Below are positions 25,371-33,665 of a stretch of 64,000 nt of DNA, one piece after another. The stretch is taken from NCBI GenBank assembly GCA_900079685.1, contig LT599018.1:2765924-2829923 (forward strand), read 5' to 3'. Each line of letters starts with the position of its first letter. Within the stretch, counting starts at the first letter, position 1. Source of the DNA: an uncultured delta proteobacterium (GTDB taxonomy: Bacteria > Desulfobacterota > Desulfovibrionia > Desulfovibrionales > Desulfovibrionaceae). A program made the translations under genes and the position numbers. The notes under the pieces are model-generated. The model was given only the letters and a program-made list of their open reading frames with translations, was not told the origin of the DNA and made no database searches.

Positions 25371-26200
25371 TCCTCGTCCTTGGCGTCCGCCATTTCGCCG
25401 AGCTTGGAGCAGAAATCGTGGGTCCGGGTTTTCGCTCCCGGCGCAAGCAATGCGCGCGGGCTGCCCTGTTCGATGATCCTGCCCTTTTCCATGAACACGA
25501 TCTCCGTCGCGAGGGCCCGGGCGAAGTCCATCTGGTGCGTGGCCATAACCATGGTCATGCCCGCGCGCGCGAGGTCGCGGATAACGGCCAGCACTTCGCC
25601 CACCAGTTCGGGGTCCAGCGCGGAGGTGGGCTCGTCCAGCAGCATGGCGATGGGGTCCATGGCCAGCGCCCGCGCAATGGCGACGCGCTGCTTCTGCCCG
25701 CCGGAAAGCTCGGCGGGGTAGAGGCCGGCGCGGTTTTTCAGGCCGACGCGCGTCAGTTCCTCAAGCGCGCGTTCGCGGGCCTGCTTTTTGGGAAGCCCCC
25801 TGACCTTTGTCAGGGCTATCCCGACGTTGTCCAGGGCGGTCAGGTGGTCGAACAGGTTGAAGTCCTGGAAAATCATGCCCACCTGCATGCGGAAGCGGCT
25901 GAGGCAGCCCTTGTCCCTGGCGTTCAGCTTTTCGCCGTTGAGAAACACGGCGCCTTCGTCCGGCGGGATGAGGTGGTTGATGCATTGCAAAAAGGTGCTC
26001 TTGCCCGCGCCGGAAGGGCCGATCAGCACCGTCAGGGTGCCGCGCGGGACGGACAGGGACACGTTGTCCAAAATCTTCCGCCCGCCAAGCGTCTTGCTGA
26101 TGTTTTCCATGCGCAAGGCGGCGTCACCGGAATAGACGGCGCCGGGGGTGTCCCCGGAATGGGCGGCGCCGGGGGCGCCCGGCAATTCGTAATCGGTCAT
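25367..26200 (-). CDS. Polar amino-acid ABC transporter ATPase
   Basis: A 277-residue ATP-binding subunit of the GlnQ/HisP type. Walker A is GPSGAGKST, the Q-loop is in FQDFNLFDHLT, the signature is LSGGQKQRVAIARAL, Walker B is AMLLDEPTSALD and the switch His is in MATHQMDFA. About 30 residues before the core (HSGDTPGAVYSGDAA) form a small duplicated linker not usual in the family; a shorter start at MENISKTLGG is possible, but the four-base overlap with the preceding permease stop favours 26200. It sits between two permeases. Confidence 0.93.
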   Translation of the reverse strand: MTDYELPGAPGAAHSGDTPGAVYSGDAALRMENISKTLGGRKILDNVSLSVPRGTLTVLIGPSGAGKSTFLQCINHLIPPDEGAVFLNGEKLNARDKGCLSRFRMQVGMIFQDFNLFDHLTALDNVGIALTKVRGLPKKQARERALEELTRVGLKNRAGLYPAELSGGQKQRVAIARALAMDPIAMLLDEPTSALDPELVGEVLAVIRDLARAGMTMVMATHQMDFARALATEIVFMEKGRIIEQGSPRALLAPGAKTRTHDFCSKLGEMADAKDEE

Positions 26201-26880
26201 GCGCCGCCTCCTGTGGCGTATCCGGGGATATGCGTTTTTTTCTCCAGCACCCGCATGGCGCGCAGGCCCGCCAGGGTGATGAGGTAATACAGGACCCCGG
26301 CCGTCAGGTAAAACGCGATCGGGTCATGGGTGCGCGAGGCCGCGAAGTGGGAACGCGCCATCATGTCCTGCGCCCCGCCCAGCACGAAGACCAGGGCGGA
26401 ATCTTTCAGCAGGATGGAGAATTCGTTGGTCCAGCCGGGAATGGCCAGCCTGAGGGCCTGGGGCAGAATGATCTGCACTATGCCCTGCGCGTCGGTCATG
26501 CCGAGAGCCCGGGCCGCTTTCAGTTGCCCCTGCGGCAGGGCCTGGATGGAACCCCGGAAAATCTGGGACTGGTACGCCGCGCTCGCAAAGCCCAGCACCA
26601 GGCATGAGGCGGCAAAGGCGGAAATATCGAACCCGAGGAAAACCGGCAGCCCGTAATAGAAGAGAAAAAGCAGCACCAGGATGGGCGTGCCGCGGAAAAA
26701 CCAGACGAAAAACCCCACGCCCGCCCGGATGGGGCGGTTGCCGTACACCTGCCCCACGGAAAGGGGCACCCCGAGAATAAACCCGAGGGACAAGGAGCAC
26801 AGCACAATGCCGACGGTCACCACGCTCCCGGCGAGAATGTTGGGCAGGGCTTCGTATATGTTGGAGAGGGATGCAACCAT
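26197..26880 (-). CDS. Polar amino-acid ABC transporter permease (proximal)
   Basis: A 227-residue permease with the EAA loop AARALGMTDAQGIVQIILPQALRLAIPGWTNEF and five hydrophobic helices. It is the partner of the permease at 24561. The ATG at 26880 is preferred over an in-frame GTG at 26895. It follows the binding-protein gene, with a GC-rich hairpin between them. Confidence 0.9.
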   Translation of the reverse strand: MVASLSNIYEALPNILAGSVVTVGIVLCSLSLGFILGVPLSVGQVYGNRPIRAGVGFFVWFFRGTPILVLLFLFYYGLPVFLGFDISAFAASCLVLGFASAAYQSQIFRGSIQALPQGQLKAARALGMTDAQGIVQIILPQALRLAIPGWTNEFSILLKDSALVFVLGGAQDMMARSHFAASRTHDPIAFYLTAGVLYYLITLAGLRAMRVLEKKTHIPGYATGGGA

Positions 26881-26896
26881 GAAAACGTTCCGCACA

Positions 26897-26928
26897 GCGC
26901 GCGCCCGGAAGGGGTGCCGGGCGCGCGC
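26897..26928 (-). other. GC-rich hairpin between binding protein and permease
   Basis: Twelve perfect base pairs (26897-26908 with 26917-26928) with an eight-base loop. A stem in this place often protects the binding-protein message and lowers permease output, giving the high binding-protein to permease ratio such systems need. Confidence 0.6.
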
Positions 26929-26946
26929 CGGAAAATGAAGGCAGGG

Positions 26947-27702
26947 TTATTTGCCGTCGCTGAGATACTTTTTCTGCAACTCCTGCCAGTAGGGGTCGGC
27001 CTTGAGCCTTTTGAAACCTTCGTTGATGAGTTTGTGCAGTTCCGTGTCTTCGTTGCGCATGGCCACGCCGAAGTTGTCCTCCGGGGCGAACTCGCCGACG
27101 ATTTTCACGGGCCGTTTGGCTCTGTTGATGATGTCCTCGGCCGGGGCGGAGTCCATGCCCGCCGCGTCCAGCCGGCCGTTGAGCAGGTCTTCCACGGCCA
27201 TGGGGGCGGAATCGTAATAGCCGAGGGTGTAGTTCCAGCCTTTTTCGTCGCGGTTTTTGGCGAGCCATTCGGCTTCGTTGGTGCCGCGCTGCACGCCGAG
27301 GCGTTTTTTACCTTTCAGGATATCGTCGGGGGTGAGCGTGCTCTTTTCCCCCACCACCAGGACCTTGCGGATGGTGAAATACGGCTCGGAGAACGTTACG
27401 CGGGCCGCGCGCTCGGGGGAAATGCTCATGCCCGAGCAGACCATGTCGATTTTTTTGGCCAGAAGGTCGGGGATAATGCCGTTCCAATCCATGGGTTTAT
27501 GGGTGACGGTGAACCCCATGGTCTTGGCGACCCAGTCCATGGCCTCCACGTCGAACCCGGCGGGTTTGCCGGATTTGTCAACGTAGGCGAAGGGGGGGTA
27601 GTTGGCGTCGATGCCGTTGACGTAGGCGGCGGCCAGCGCGCCGGTTGCGGACAGGGCCGTAAAGGCGACGGCAAAGGCCAGGGTCATGAGACGTTTACGC
27701 AT
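26947..27702 (-). CDS. Amino-acid-type periplasmic binding protein
   Basis: A 251-residue exported protein with a Sec signal (MRKRLMTLAFAVAFTALSATGALA). The mature part opens YVNGIDANYPPFAYVDKSGKPAGFDVEAMDWVAKTMGF, the standard start of family 3 solute-binding proteins, and has SGMSISPERAARVTFSEPY and the LGVQRGTNEAEWL hinge. The conserved Arg and Asp of alpha-amino-acid sites are probably ERAARV and MDSAPAED. It is the nearest binding protein to the permease and ATPase genes. Confidence 0.93.
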   Translation of the reverse strand: MRKRLMTLAFAVAFTALSATGALAAAYVNGIDANYPPFAYVDKSGKPAGFDVEAMDWVAKTMGFTVTHKPMDWNGIIPDLLAKKIDMVCSGMSISPERAARVTFSEPYFTIRKVLVVGEKSTLTPDDILKGKKRLGVQRGTNEAEWLAKNRDEKGWNYTLGYYDSAPMAVEDLLNGRLDAAGMDSAPAEDIINRAKRPVKIVGEFAPEDNFGVAMRNEDTELHKLINEGFKRLKADPYWQELQKKYLSDGK

Positions 27703-27879
27703 GCGAAACTCCTTGCGGAAGGTTCATGGAACGTGCCTTTACAAACCAAGGCGTTACGGGGTTTGTCGTTCGTCTGAGCGCAAAGGCACCGTACTCCGGT
27801 ACCAGAAAGGGCGGGGCGGCGCAATAGCGGCCTTGCGCGGGAAAGCAACAACCGGCATGGCGGCGGGGGTCCTTCCGGT

Positions 27880-28635
27880 CTATCTGCCCTGCCTGAAATA
27901 TTTTTTCCGCAGTTCGTCCCAGTACGGGTCCGTGATGAGCCGCCCGATGCCCTCATTGACGGAATCGGCCAGGGCCGCGTCGTTCGGGCGCAAGGCAATG
28001 GCGTAAAAGTTCGACGGCCCGAAATCCCCTATGATGATGACCGGTTTTTCGCTTTCGTGGATGGCTTCCTCCGCCTGGTGCGCGATCATCGCGCCGGCGT
28101 CGATACGGCCCGCGACAAGGTCGTCGAGTATCTCGGCAACGGAATCGTAATATTGCAGGGTGTAGTTCGCCCTGTCCTTGGCGCGTTCCTCCGCCAGCCA
28201 ATCGGCTCTCGCCGTGGCCCGCTGCACCCCGAGACGTTTTTTGCCCGTCATGACGTCCGCTCGCGTAAGGGCGCTTGTCTCCATGACGACGAACACGTTC
28301 CTGATGATGCTGTAGGGCCTGGAAAACACGGTTTGTTTCAAGGCGTCAGAGGTTATGCGCAGGCCGCCGGAGACCATGTCCACATCCCCCGCGAGCAGGC
28401 GGGAAAAGGATTCGTTCGGATCGAGAGGTATGTGGGAGATGGCGAAACCCATTTCCCGGGCGATCCAGTTTATGGCGTCCACGTCAAATCCGCCGGGCCT
28501 GCCGAAGGGGTCCAGGTAGGCGAAAGGCTCCCTTTCCGGCTTCATGCCGTTGATGCGGCTCGCGGCGGGCGCGGGCGTCGCGGCAAGGGCCAGAAGCAGG
28601 CACGCCAGGCCCGTGGCGAGAAAATGGTTGCGCAC
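27880..28635 (-). CDS. Paralogous amino-acid-type periplasmic binding protein
   Basis: A 251-residue binding protein, the same length as its downstream neighbour and clearly a paralogue (GKKRLGVQRATARADWLAEE against GKKRLGVQRGTNEAEWLAKN). The start is the GTG at 28635: GGAGGA lies just upstream and the signal peptide RNHFLATGLACLLLALAATPAPA begins there, so the longer ATG at 28671 is not used. It differs in the ligand region (KPEREPFAYLD instead of DANYPPFAYVD), so it may bind another substrate for the same permease. The next gene is 177 bases away. Confidence 0.9.
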   Translation of the reverse strand: MRNHFLATGLACLLLALAATPAPAASRINGMKPEREPFAYLDPFGRPGGFDVDAINWIAREMGFAISHIPLDPNESFSRLLAGDVDMVSGGLRITSDALKQTVFSRPYSIIRNVFVVMETSALTRADVMTGKKRLGVQRATARADWLAEERAKDRANYTLQYYDSVAEILDDLVAGRIDAGAMIAHQAEEAIHESEKPVIIIGDFGPSNFYAIALRPNDAALADSVNEGIGRLITDPYWDELRKKYFRQGR

Positions 28636-28806
28636 GGTATTCCTCCAGGCTGATCGGATACAAGGGAACATCGTATTCTATTACCAAAACAGGGTCGGTC
28701 ATGCAATAATGCGGCGAGGACAGCGGCTTGCCGCCGTTTACCTTGAGGGCTGAACCATTTGCCAATCAGGCTCGGTATGCTATGGGTGGCGCAAAGGAGA
28801 AACGGC

Positions 28807-29391
28807 ATGAAACGATCGCTCGGCCCGCAAACACTGCTCTATCCTCTTCCCGCTTTCCTGGTCGGCACCTATGACGGCGAGGGCAACGCCAACATCATGA
28901 CCGCGGCCTGGGGCGGCGTTTGTTGTTCGGAACCGCCGCTCGTCGCCGTTTCCGTGCGCAAGGAGCGCTGGACGTACGACGCCATCCTCACGCGCGAAGC
29001 CTTCACCCTCAGCATTCCCTCGGCGGATCAGGCCGCGCGGGTTGATTTCGCGGGCATGGCCTCCGGCCGCAAGACGGACAAATTCAAGGATACCGGCTTT
29101 ACCCCGGCCAGGGGCGAGTTCGTGGATGCCCCGTATGTCCTTGAATGCCCCGTGGTGGTGGAGCTTGTCCTGCGCACGAGCCTGGAACTCGGCTCCCACG
29201 TGCAGTTCATCGGCGAAGTCCGGGACGTGAAGATCGAGGAAGGCTGCCTGGATGCGGACGGCAAACCCGTCCGCGAGAAAATCGACCCCCTGCTGTACGA
29301 TATCGGCGCGCGCGAATATTGCCGGGTGGGCCAGAGCGTGTGCAAGGCCTTTTCCAGCGGGAAGGTTTTTTTGAAAAAAAGCGGCGCATGA
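28807..29391 (+). CDS. Flavoredoxin-type flavin reductase
   Basis: A 194-residue FMN protein of the flavin reductase/flavoredoxin group. The start KRSLGPQTLLYPLPAFLVGTYDGEGNANIMTAAWGGVCCSEPP matches the known Desulfovibrio flavoredoxins, as do ASGRKTDKFKDTG and HVQFIGEV. Such proteins take electrons from ferredoxin or hydrogenase, or reduce free flavin. AAAGGAG lies nine bases before the ATG at 28807, so the longer frame upstream is rejected. It is divergent from the ABC operon. Confidence 0.92.
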   Translation: MKRSLGPQTLLYPLPAFLVGTYDGEGNANIMTAAWGGVCCSEPPLVAVSVRKERWTYDAILTREAFTLSIPSADQAARVDFAGMASGRKTDKFKDTGFTPARGEFVDAPYVLECPVVVELVLRTSLELGSHVQFIGEVRDVKIEEGCLDADGKPVREKIDPLLYDIGAREYCRVGQSVCKAFSSGKVFLKKSGA

Positions 29392-29513
29392 CCGCCGCGC
29401 GGGAATGCTTCGCGCTCCCTTCCGGCGCGGCCACGCCGTTCGGGGGAAAATTTCGCGACGGGTCTTCCCCTGCCCGGAATCTGTTTTATCCTGTTCCGAA
29501 AGGGGAATTGCCT

Positions 29514-30248
29514 ATGATACGAAAAATCATCACCATCGACGCGGCGAAATGCAACGGCTGCGGCCTGTGCGCCGACGCCTGCCACGAAGGGGCCATCGTT
29601 ATGCGGGACGGCAAGGCCGCGCTCCTGCGCGACGACTATTGCGACGGGCTGGGCGATTGCCTGCCCGCCTGCCCGACCGGGGCCATTACCTTTGAGGAGC
29701 GCGAGGCGCTGCCGTATGACGAGGCGGCCGTTCAGGCCCGCATGCAGGCTAAACACGGCGGCAAACCGGCGTTGGCGCCCATGCCTCACGGCTGTCCGGG
29801 CGCGGCGGCCCGCGCGTTGCAGCCGGTTTCGCCCGTTTCGCCCATTTCAGCGGGCGCTGCCGCAAAAAGCGGGCCCGTGGCGAGCTGCCTTGCCCAGTGG
29901 CCGGTGCAGTTGCAGCTCATGCCCGTGAACGCCCCGTATCTCGACGGCGCGGACCTGCTCCTCGCGGCTCACTGCGCCGCCTTTGCCCACGGGAACTTCC
30001 ACGAGGACTTCATGCGGGGCAAGGTCACCAGCATCGCCTGTCCCAAGCTGGATGTGGCCGACCACGCGGCCAAGCTCGGGGAAATACTGAAGAACAACAA
30101 TGTGCGATCCGTGACCGTGGCCCGCATGTCCGTTCCCTGTTGCGGCGGCCTTGAGCGGATAGCGCAAAACGCCATTGCCGCGTCCGGCAAGAACCTGCCC
30201 CTGCATGTCGCGGTCATCACCCCGGACGGAAAGGTTATGACGAAATAG
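29514..30248 (+). CDS. Two-cluster ferredoxin-type protein with C-terminal domain
   Basis: A 244-residue soluble protein. Residues 1-60 hold two iron-sulfur sites: CNGCGLCADACHEG (Cys-x2-Cys-x2-Cys-x3-Cys) and CDGLGDCLPACPTG (Cys-x5-Cys-x3-Cys-Pro). The rest is a domain with further conserved cysteines (GCPG, SCLAQW, HCAAF, ACPKLD, PCCGGL) and no assigned function; the layout is common in strict anaerobes. It probably passes electrons or senses redox state. The ATG at 29514 follows AAAGGGGAA. It comes 122 bases after the flavoredoxin gene and before the transporter, and may be part of that transcript. Confidence 0.85.
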   Translation: MIRKIITIDAAKCNGCGLCADACHEGAIVMRDGKAALLRDDYCDGLGDCLPACPTGAITFEEREALPYDEAAVQARMQAKHGGKPALAPMPHGCPGAAARALQPVSPVSPISAGAAAKSGPVASCLAQWPVQLQLMPVNAPYLDGADLLLAAHCAAFAHGNFHEDFMRGKVTSIACPKLDVADHAAKLGEILKNNNVRSVTVARMSVPCCGGLERIAQNAIAASGKNLPLHVAVITPDGKVMTK

Positions 30249-30290
30249 GGAGGGCGGCCCGTTCCGCCGCCATGCTTAGAGCCTTGCGAG

Positions 30291-30333
30291 TTGCGCTTTG
30301 CCGGGATTGCGATACAGTCCCGGAAAAGCGCAA
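30291..30333 (+). other. Hairpin before the SLC13 transporter gene
   Basis: Bases 30291-30306 pair with 30318-30333 at 15 of 16 positions. It lies between the ferredoxin stop and the start at 30354, and within an otherwise possible N-terminal extension, which argues for the later start. There is no T run, so it is a leader or processing stem rather than a sure terminator. Confidence 0.5.
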
Positions 30334-30353
30334 TTCGCGCATCGGTGGTTGGC

Positions 30354-32210
30354 ATGGTCATAACGCTGGTCATTCTCGCGGTCGCGGCCGCGCTTTTCAT
30401 CCAGGGGAAAATCCGGGCGGACCTCGTGGGTATGAGCGCCCTGATAGCCCTTCTGCTGTTCGGCGTCCTGACGCCCCAGGAGGCGCTTTCCGGCTTTTCC
30501 AGCACCATCACCATGATGATGGTCGGCGTGTTCATCGTGGGGGGCGCGGTCTCCCGCACGGGCCTTGCCAAAAAGATCAGCGCCCGCATCCTCGCCCTGG
30601 CCGGAACCAGCGAAACCAAACTGTTCATCCTGATTATGGTGGTGACGTCAACCATCGGCGCGTTCGTGAGCAACACGGGTACCGTGGCCATTATGATGCC
30701 CGTCGTCATCAGCCTGGCCGCCGGGGCCGGGTCGAGCCCCTCCCGGTTCCTCATGCCGCTGGCTTTTGCCAGCACCATGGGCGGCATGCTCACCCTTATC
30801 GGGACCACCCCCAACATGATTATCAGCGGCGCGCTTGAGGGCGCGGGTTACGGGCCGTTGCGGTTCTTTTCCTTCCTGCCCGTCGGCGTGATCTGCGTGG
30901 TGGTGGGCACGGCGTTTTTGCTCTTCGCCAGCAAATGGCTGGTGAAAAAGGAAGAAGAGGGCGCCGGTTCCGGGTCTGCCGGGGGCAGAACCCTGGCCGA
31001 GCTTGCCGACCAATACCGGCTCAAGCAGGAGGAACGCCGGGCGCGGATCCTGCCGGGATCGCCCCTCGCGGGCAAAACGGTGCGGGAGTTGAAAATACTC
31101 CGCGCATTGCAAGTGAGCATCCTCGATATACGCCGCCGGAAAAAGCACCCGAGACTGTTTGAAAGCCCGATTGAGCAACTCATGCCCGAGCCGGGCAGCG
31201 TGCTGCTCGAAAAAGACACGTTCTCCTTTGTCATGCCCGAGGAGCATGTCCGGAAATTCGCCGAGGACTGCAAACTTGAGCTCCTGGACGAAAGTGACCC
31301 GCTTTCCAGCCCGGAACACAAATACACGTTTGAAGGCTTCGGCATTGCCGAGCTGGTCATCCTCTCCGCCTCGCGCCTTGTTGACCGCCGTATCCGGGAC
31401 GCGGAACTGCGGGAAAACTACGGTCTGCGCGTGCTCGGCCTGCGGCGCAAGAACGAGACCATCCTGCAAACCATCGCGGATATCAAGATACAGGCCGGGG
31501 ACGCCCTGCTGGTGCAGGGCCGCTGGAAAGATCTTTCCAGGCTTGAGAAGGAACATACCGAGTGGGTCCTGGTCGGCAAACCGCAGGAGGCCGCGTCCAG
31601 GGAGACTCTGGACTACAAGGCGCCGCTCACGGCCATTATCGTGGTGCTGATGATAGCAAGCATGACGTTCAATATCCTGGCCCCGGTCACGGCGGTCATG
31701 CTGGCCGCGCTGGCGCTCATCTTCACCGGGTGTTTCCGCAACGCGGAGGAGGCGTACAAGACCATCAGCTGGCAAAGCGTGGTGCTGATAGCCTCCATGC
31801 TGCCCGCGGCCATCGCCCTGGAAAAAACCGGCGCGGCCGCGCTGGCCTCCAAAGGTTTGATCGAGTCCGTGGGAAGCTACGGGCCGTATGCGCTCTTGGC
31901 GACCATCTATGCCGTGACCTCGGTGGTCACCCTGTTCGTGAGCAACACGGCCGCCGGCGCCCTGTGCACCCCGGTTGCCTTGCAGGCCGCCGTCAATATG
32001 GGTTTGAGCCCGTATCCCTTTTTGTTCGCCGTGGCCACGGCGGCCAGCATGAGTCTGGCGTTTCCGTTTTCCACCCCGCCCAACGTGCTGGTTATGGCGC
32101 CGGGGCGGTATGCGTTCATGGATTACGTGAAGGTCGGCGCGCCGTTGCAGATACTGTTCGGCGTGATTATGGTTTTCGCGCTGCCGTTGTTGTGGCCGTT
32201 CGCGAACTAA
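30354..32210 (+). CDS. SLC13-family anion transporter with two TrkA-C (RCK_C) domains
   Basis: A 618-residue inner-membrane protein. The N-terminal membrane half (residues 1-200, with STITMMMVGVFIVGGAVSRTGLA and VSNTGTVAIMMPVVISLA) and the C-terminal half (after about 430, with VSNTAAGALCTPVALQAA and PFSTPPNVLVMAPGRYAFMDY) are the two inverted units of the DASS transporter fold. Between them are two RCK_C domains, cytoplasmic ligand-sensing modules usually found on transporters gated by nucleotides or ions. The family moves di- and tricarboxylates or sulfate; for a likely sulfate reducer sulfate or a dicarboxylate is reasonable but unproven. The ATG at 30354 is preferred to the TTG at 30291 inside the hairpin. 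Confidence 0.86.
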   Translation: MVITLVILAVAAALFIQGKIRADLVGMSALIALLLFGVLTPQEALSGFSSTITMMMVGVFIVGGAVSRTGLAKKISARILALAGTSETKLFILIMVVTSTIGAFVSNTGTVAIMMPVVISLAAGAGSSPSRFLMPLAFASTMGGMLTLIGTTPNMIISGALEGAGYGPLRFFSFLPVGVICVVVGTAFLLFASKWLVKKEEEGAGSGSAGGRTLAELADQYRLKQEERRARILPGSPLAGKTVRELKILRALQVSILDIRRRKKHPRLFESPIEQLMPEPGSVLLEKDTFSFVMPEEHVRKFAEDCKLELLDESDPLSSPEHKYTFEGFGIAELVILSASRLVDRRIRDAELRENYGLRVLGLRRKNETILQTIADIKIQAGDALLVQGRWKDLSRLEKEHTEWVLVGKPQEAASRETLDYKAPLTAIIVVLMIASMTFNILAPVTAVMLAALALIFTGCFRNAEEAYKTISWQSVVLIASMLPAAIALEKTGAAALASKGLIESVGSYGPYALLATIYAVTSVVTLFVSNTAAGALCTPVALQAAVNMGLSPYPFLFAVATAASMSLAFPFSTPPNVLVMAPGRYAFMDYVKVGAPLQILFGVIMVFALPLLWPFAN

Positions 32211-32231
32211 TATTTTTAGGAAACGGCGCGC

Positions 32232-32262
32232 AAGGGCGGTCCCGTCACCGGGCCGCCCTTTT
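32232..32262 (+). terminator. Terminator after the SLC13 transporter gene
   Basis: A hairpin of AAGGGCGG and CCGCCCTT with a small inner stem, then TTTT and a second TTTTT run, 22 bases after the stop. Confidence 0.75.
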
Positions 32263-32372
32263 CCGTTTTTCGCGGCGCATCGTTCCCGCATGATAATCAT
32301 GTGGCCTCCTCCAGGAACCCCCTATGTTTATACTGCCCCAACATGACGTCACGTATACAGAGAGGAGGTTGT

Positions 32373-32576
32373 ATGCAGAATAACGCTCAGGGCGCGGGAA
32401 AATATTTCAACGGCGGCGAGGAGCACGAACGCGCGTACGCAGCGGGAAAATATGAAAATCCGGAGGTTGTCGCGGCGTTTATCAAAGAGGAAAGCGATTC
32501 GGGCCACTTCCATTATTGGACCCACGAAAAGCTGCACGCCTATCTGGAAAAAAAGGGTTTCAAGAAAAAATCGTAA
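32373..32576 (+). CDS. Small conserved-looking hydrophilic protein
   Basis: A 67-residue protein of unknown function, with AGAGGAGG eight bases before the ATG at 32373. It is charged, rich in Gly, Glu, His and Lys, with HFHYWTHEKLHAYLEKKG in the C-terminal part that is likely helical. I recognise no domain and no signal peptide. It stands alone with its own downstream terminator at 32770-32810. Confidence 0.6.
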   Translation: MQNNAQGAGKYFNGGEEHERAYAAGKYENPEVVAAFIKEESDSGHFHYWTHEKLHAYLEKKGFKKKS

Positions 32577-32648
32577 AAAAATCAAGACCACCGGTTTTAC
32601 CGGGCACTCTTTAGGTCGATGGCAACCCCGTGCACACCATAAAGGCAT

Positions 32649-32748
32649 CTGGATTCCCGCCTTCGCGGGAATGACGAGCACCTATTTAGAGTTTGCGGCA
32701 CAGGCCTTCGCGTTCCCGGACGTCATCCCCGCGAAAGCGGGGATCCAG
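32649..32748. repeat. Pair of inverted 28-base palindromic repeats (REP-like)
   Basis: The two units at 32649-32676 and 32721-32748 are inverted to each other and match closely; each contains an inner hairpin (CCCGC and GCGGG arms). The form is that of dispersed intergenic REP-type elements in many bacterial genomes. Confidence 0.75.
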
Positions 32749-32769
32749 TGCATTTGGACTTTGTCAGCA

Positions 32770-32810
32770 ATCATGACCCTCCGAGACAATCGGACGGTCA
32801 TGATTTTTTT
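32770..32810 (+). terminator. Terminator downstream of the REP pair
   Basis: Arms 32770-32783 and 32791-32804 pair with one mismatch, followed by six T. It ends plus-strand transcription before the convergent methyltransferase gene. Confidence 0.75.
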
Positions 32811-32833
32811 ACGCGCGGGGAAGGGAAACAGCG

Positions 32834-33541
32834 TCACAGCACGGTGGCCGTCATCTGCACCAGGCTGAAGTATTTGCCGCCCTCGGCTTCCATCATGGCG
32901 ATATCGCCTTGGGCGTAAGGGTTGGGGCTTTGGAGCCAATCCTTCCAGGCTTGTTTCAGGCAGTCCATTTCCCGGCAGGTCTCCAGACGGATGCCGCGTT
33001 CCTTTTCCCAGAGCGCGCGCCACCAGGAGGCGGAATGGAAGTTCATGTCCGGCTGCCAGAACGGCCGCATTGCTTCCGGGACGGCGCCGTCCGGGAAATC
33101 CCGCTGCAAACCCGGCACGGCCATGCCGATATGCCCGCCCTTTTTCACATACGGTAACAGCGTGCCCAGCACGGTCTCGTTGGCCCCGAAATAGTGGTAG
33201 GCATCCACGGTGACGAGCATGTCGAAGTACCCCTCGGCAAAGGGCAGGCCCTTTGTCGCGTCCGCGAAAACGGGAATGATGCGGTCCGCAAGCCCCAGAG
33301 CGGTAAAACGGGCGTAATTGTCCGCCGGGGATATCCAGAGATCCGCCGCGAACACGGTGGCGCCGTATTTTTGCGCCAGCAGGATAGAAGAGAGGCCCAT
33401 GCCGCAGCCGAGATCCAGGATGCGCATGCCGCGCGTGATGGGCAGGAAGAACGCGAGCTCTTCCGTTATCCGCATGGCGTTGGGGCCCATCATGGTTTCC
33501 AGCAGAACGGCGCGGTCAAAGTCGTCTGTAAAGGTATGCAT
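32834..33541 (-). CDS. SAM-dependent methyltransferase
   Basis: A 235-residue class I methyltransferase. SAM motif I is ILDLGCGMGLSSILLAQKYGA, the acidic residue of motif II is in VFAADLW, and motif IV is YFDMLVTVDAYHYFG. The GANETVLGTLLPYVKKGGHIGMAVPG segment is the motif V and VI region. The target is unknown; the N-terminal MHTFTDDFDRAVLLETMMGPNAMRITEEL and C-terminal part resemble small-molecule methyltransferases near UbiE or TehB. GGAAA lies before the ATG. It is transcribed toward the REP region. Confidence 0.85.
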   Translation of the reverse strand: MHTFTDDFDRAVLLETMMGPNAMRITEELAFFLPITRGMRILDLGCGMGLSSILLAQKYGATVFAADLWISPADNYARFTALGLADRIIPVFADATKGLPFAEGYFDMLVTVDAYHYFGANETVLGTLLPYVKKGGHIGMAVPGLQRDFPDGAVPEAMRPFWQPDMNFHSASWWRALWEKERGIRLETCREMDCLKQAWKDWLQSPNPYAQGDIAMMEAEGGKYFSLVQMTATVL

Positions 33542-33566
33542 AGATATTTCCTAGATTTATGTGAAA

Positions 33567-33600
33567 ATAACGCGGCCTTCGATGGGGAAGGCCGCGTTAT
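33567..33600. terminator. Terminator after glgP
   Basis: Fourteen perfect base pairs (33567-33580 with 33587-33600) in the 124 bases between the methyltransferase start and the glgP stop; a T-rich tail is seen on the minus strand, fitting glgP. Confidence 0.75.
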
Positions 33601-33665
33601 TGTTGCGTGTCAGGGCCGTTCAGCCGTTCCGGAGCCGCTCTGTCACGGCCGGGTGGCCGTGCCGT

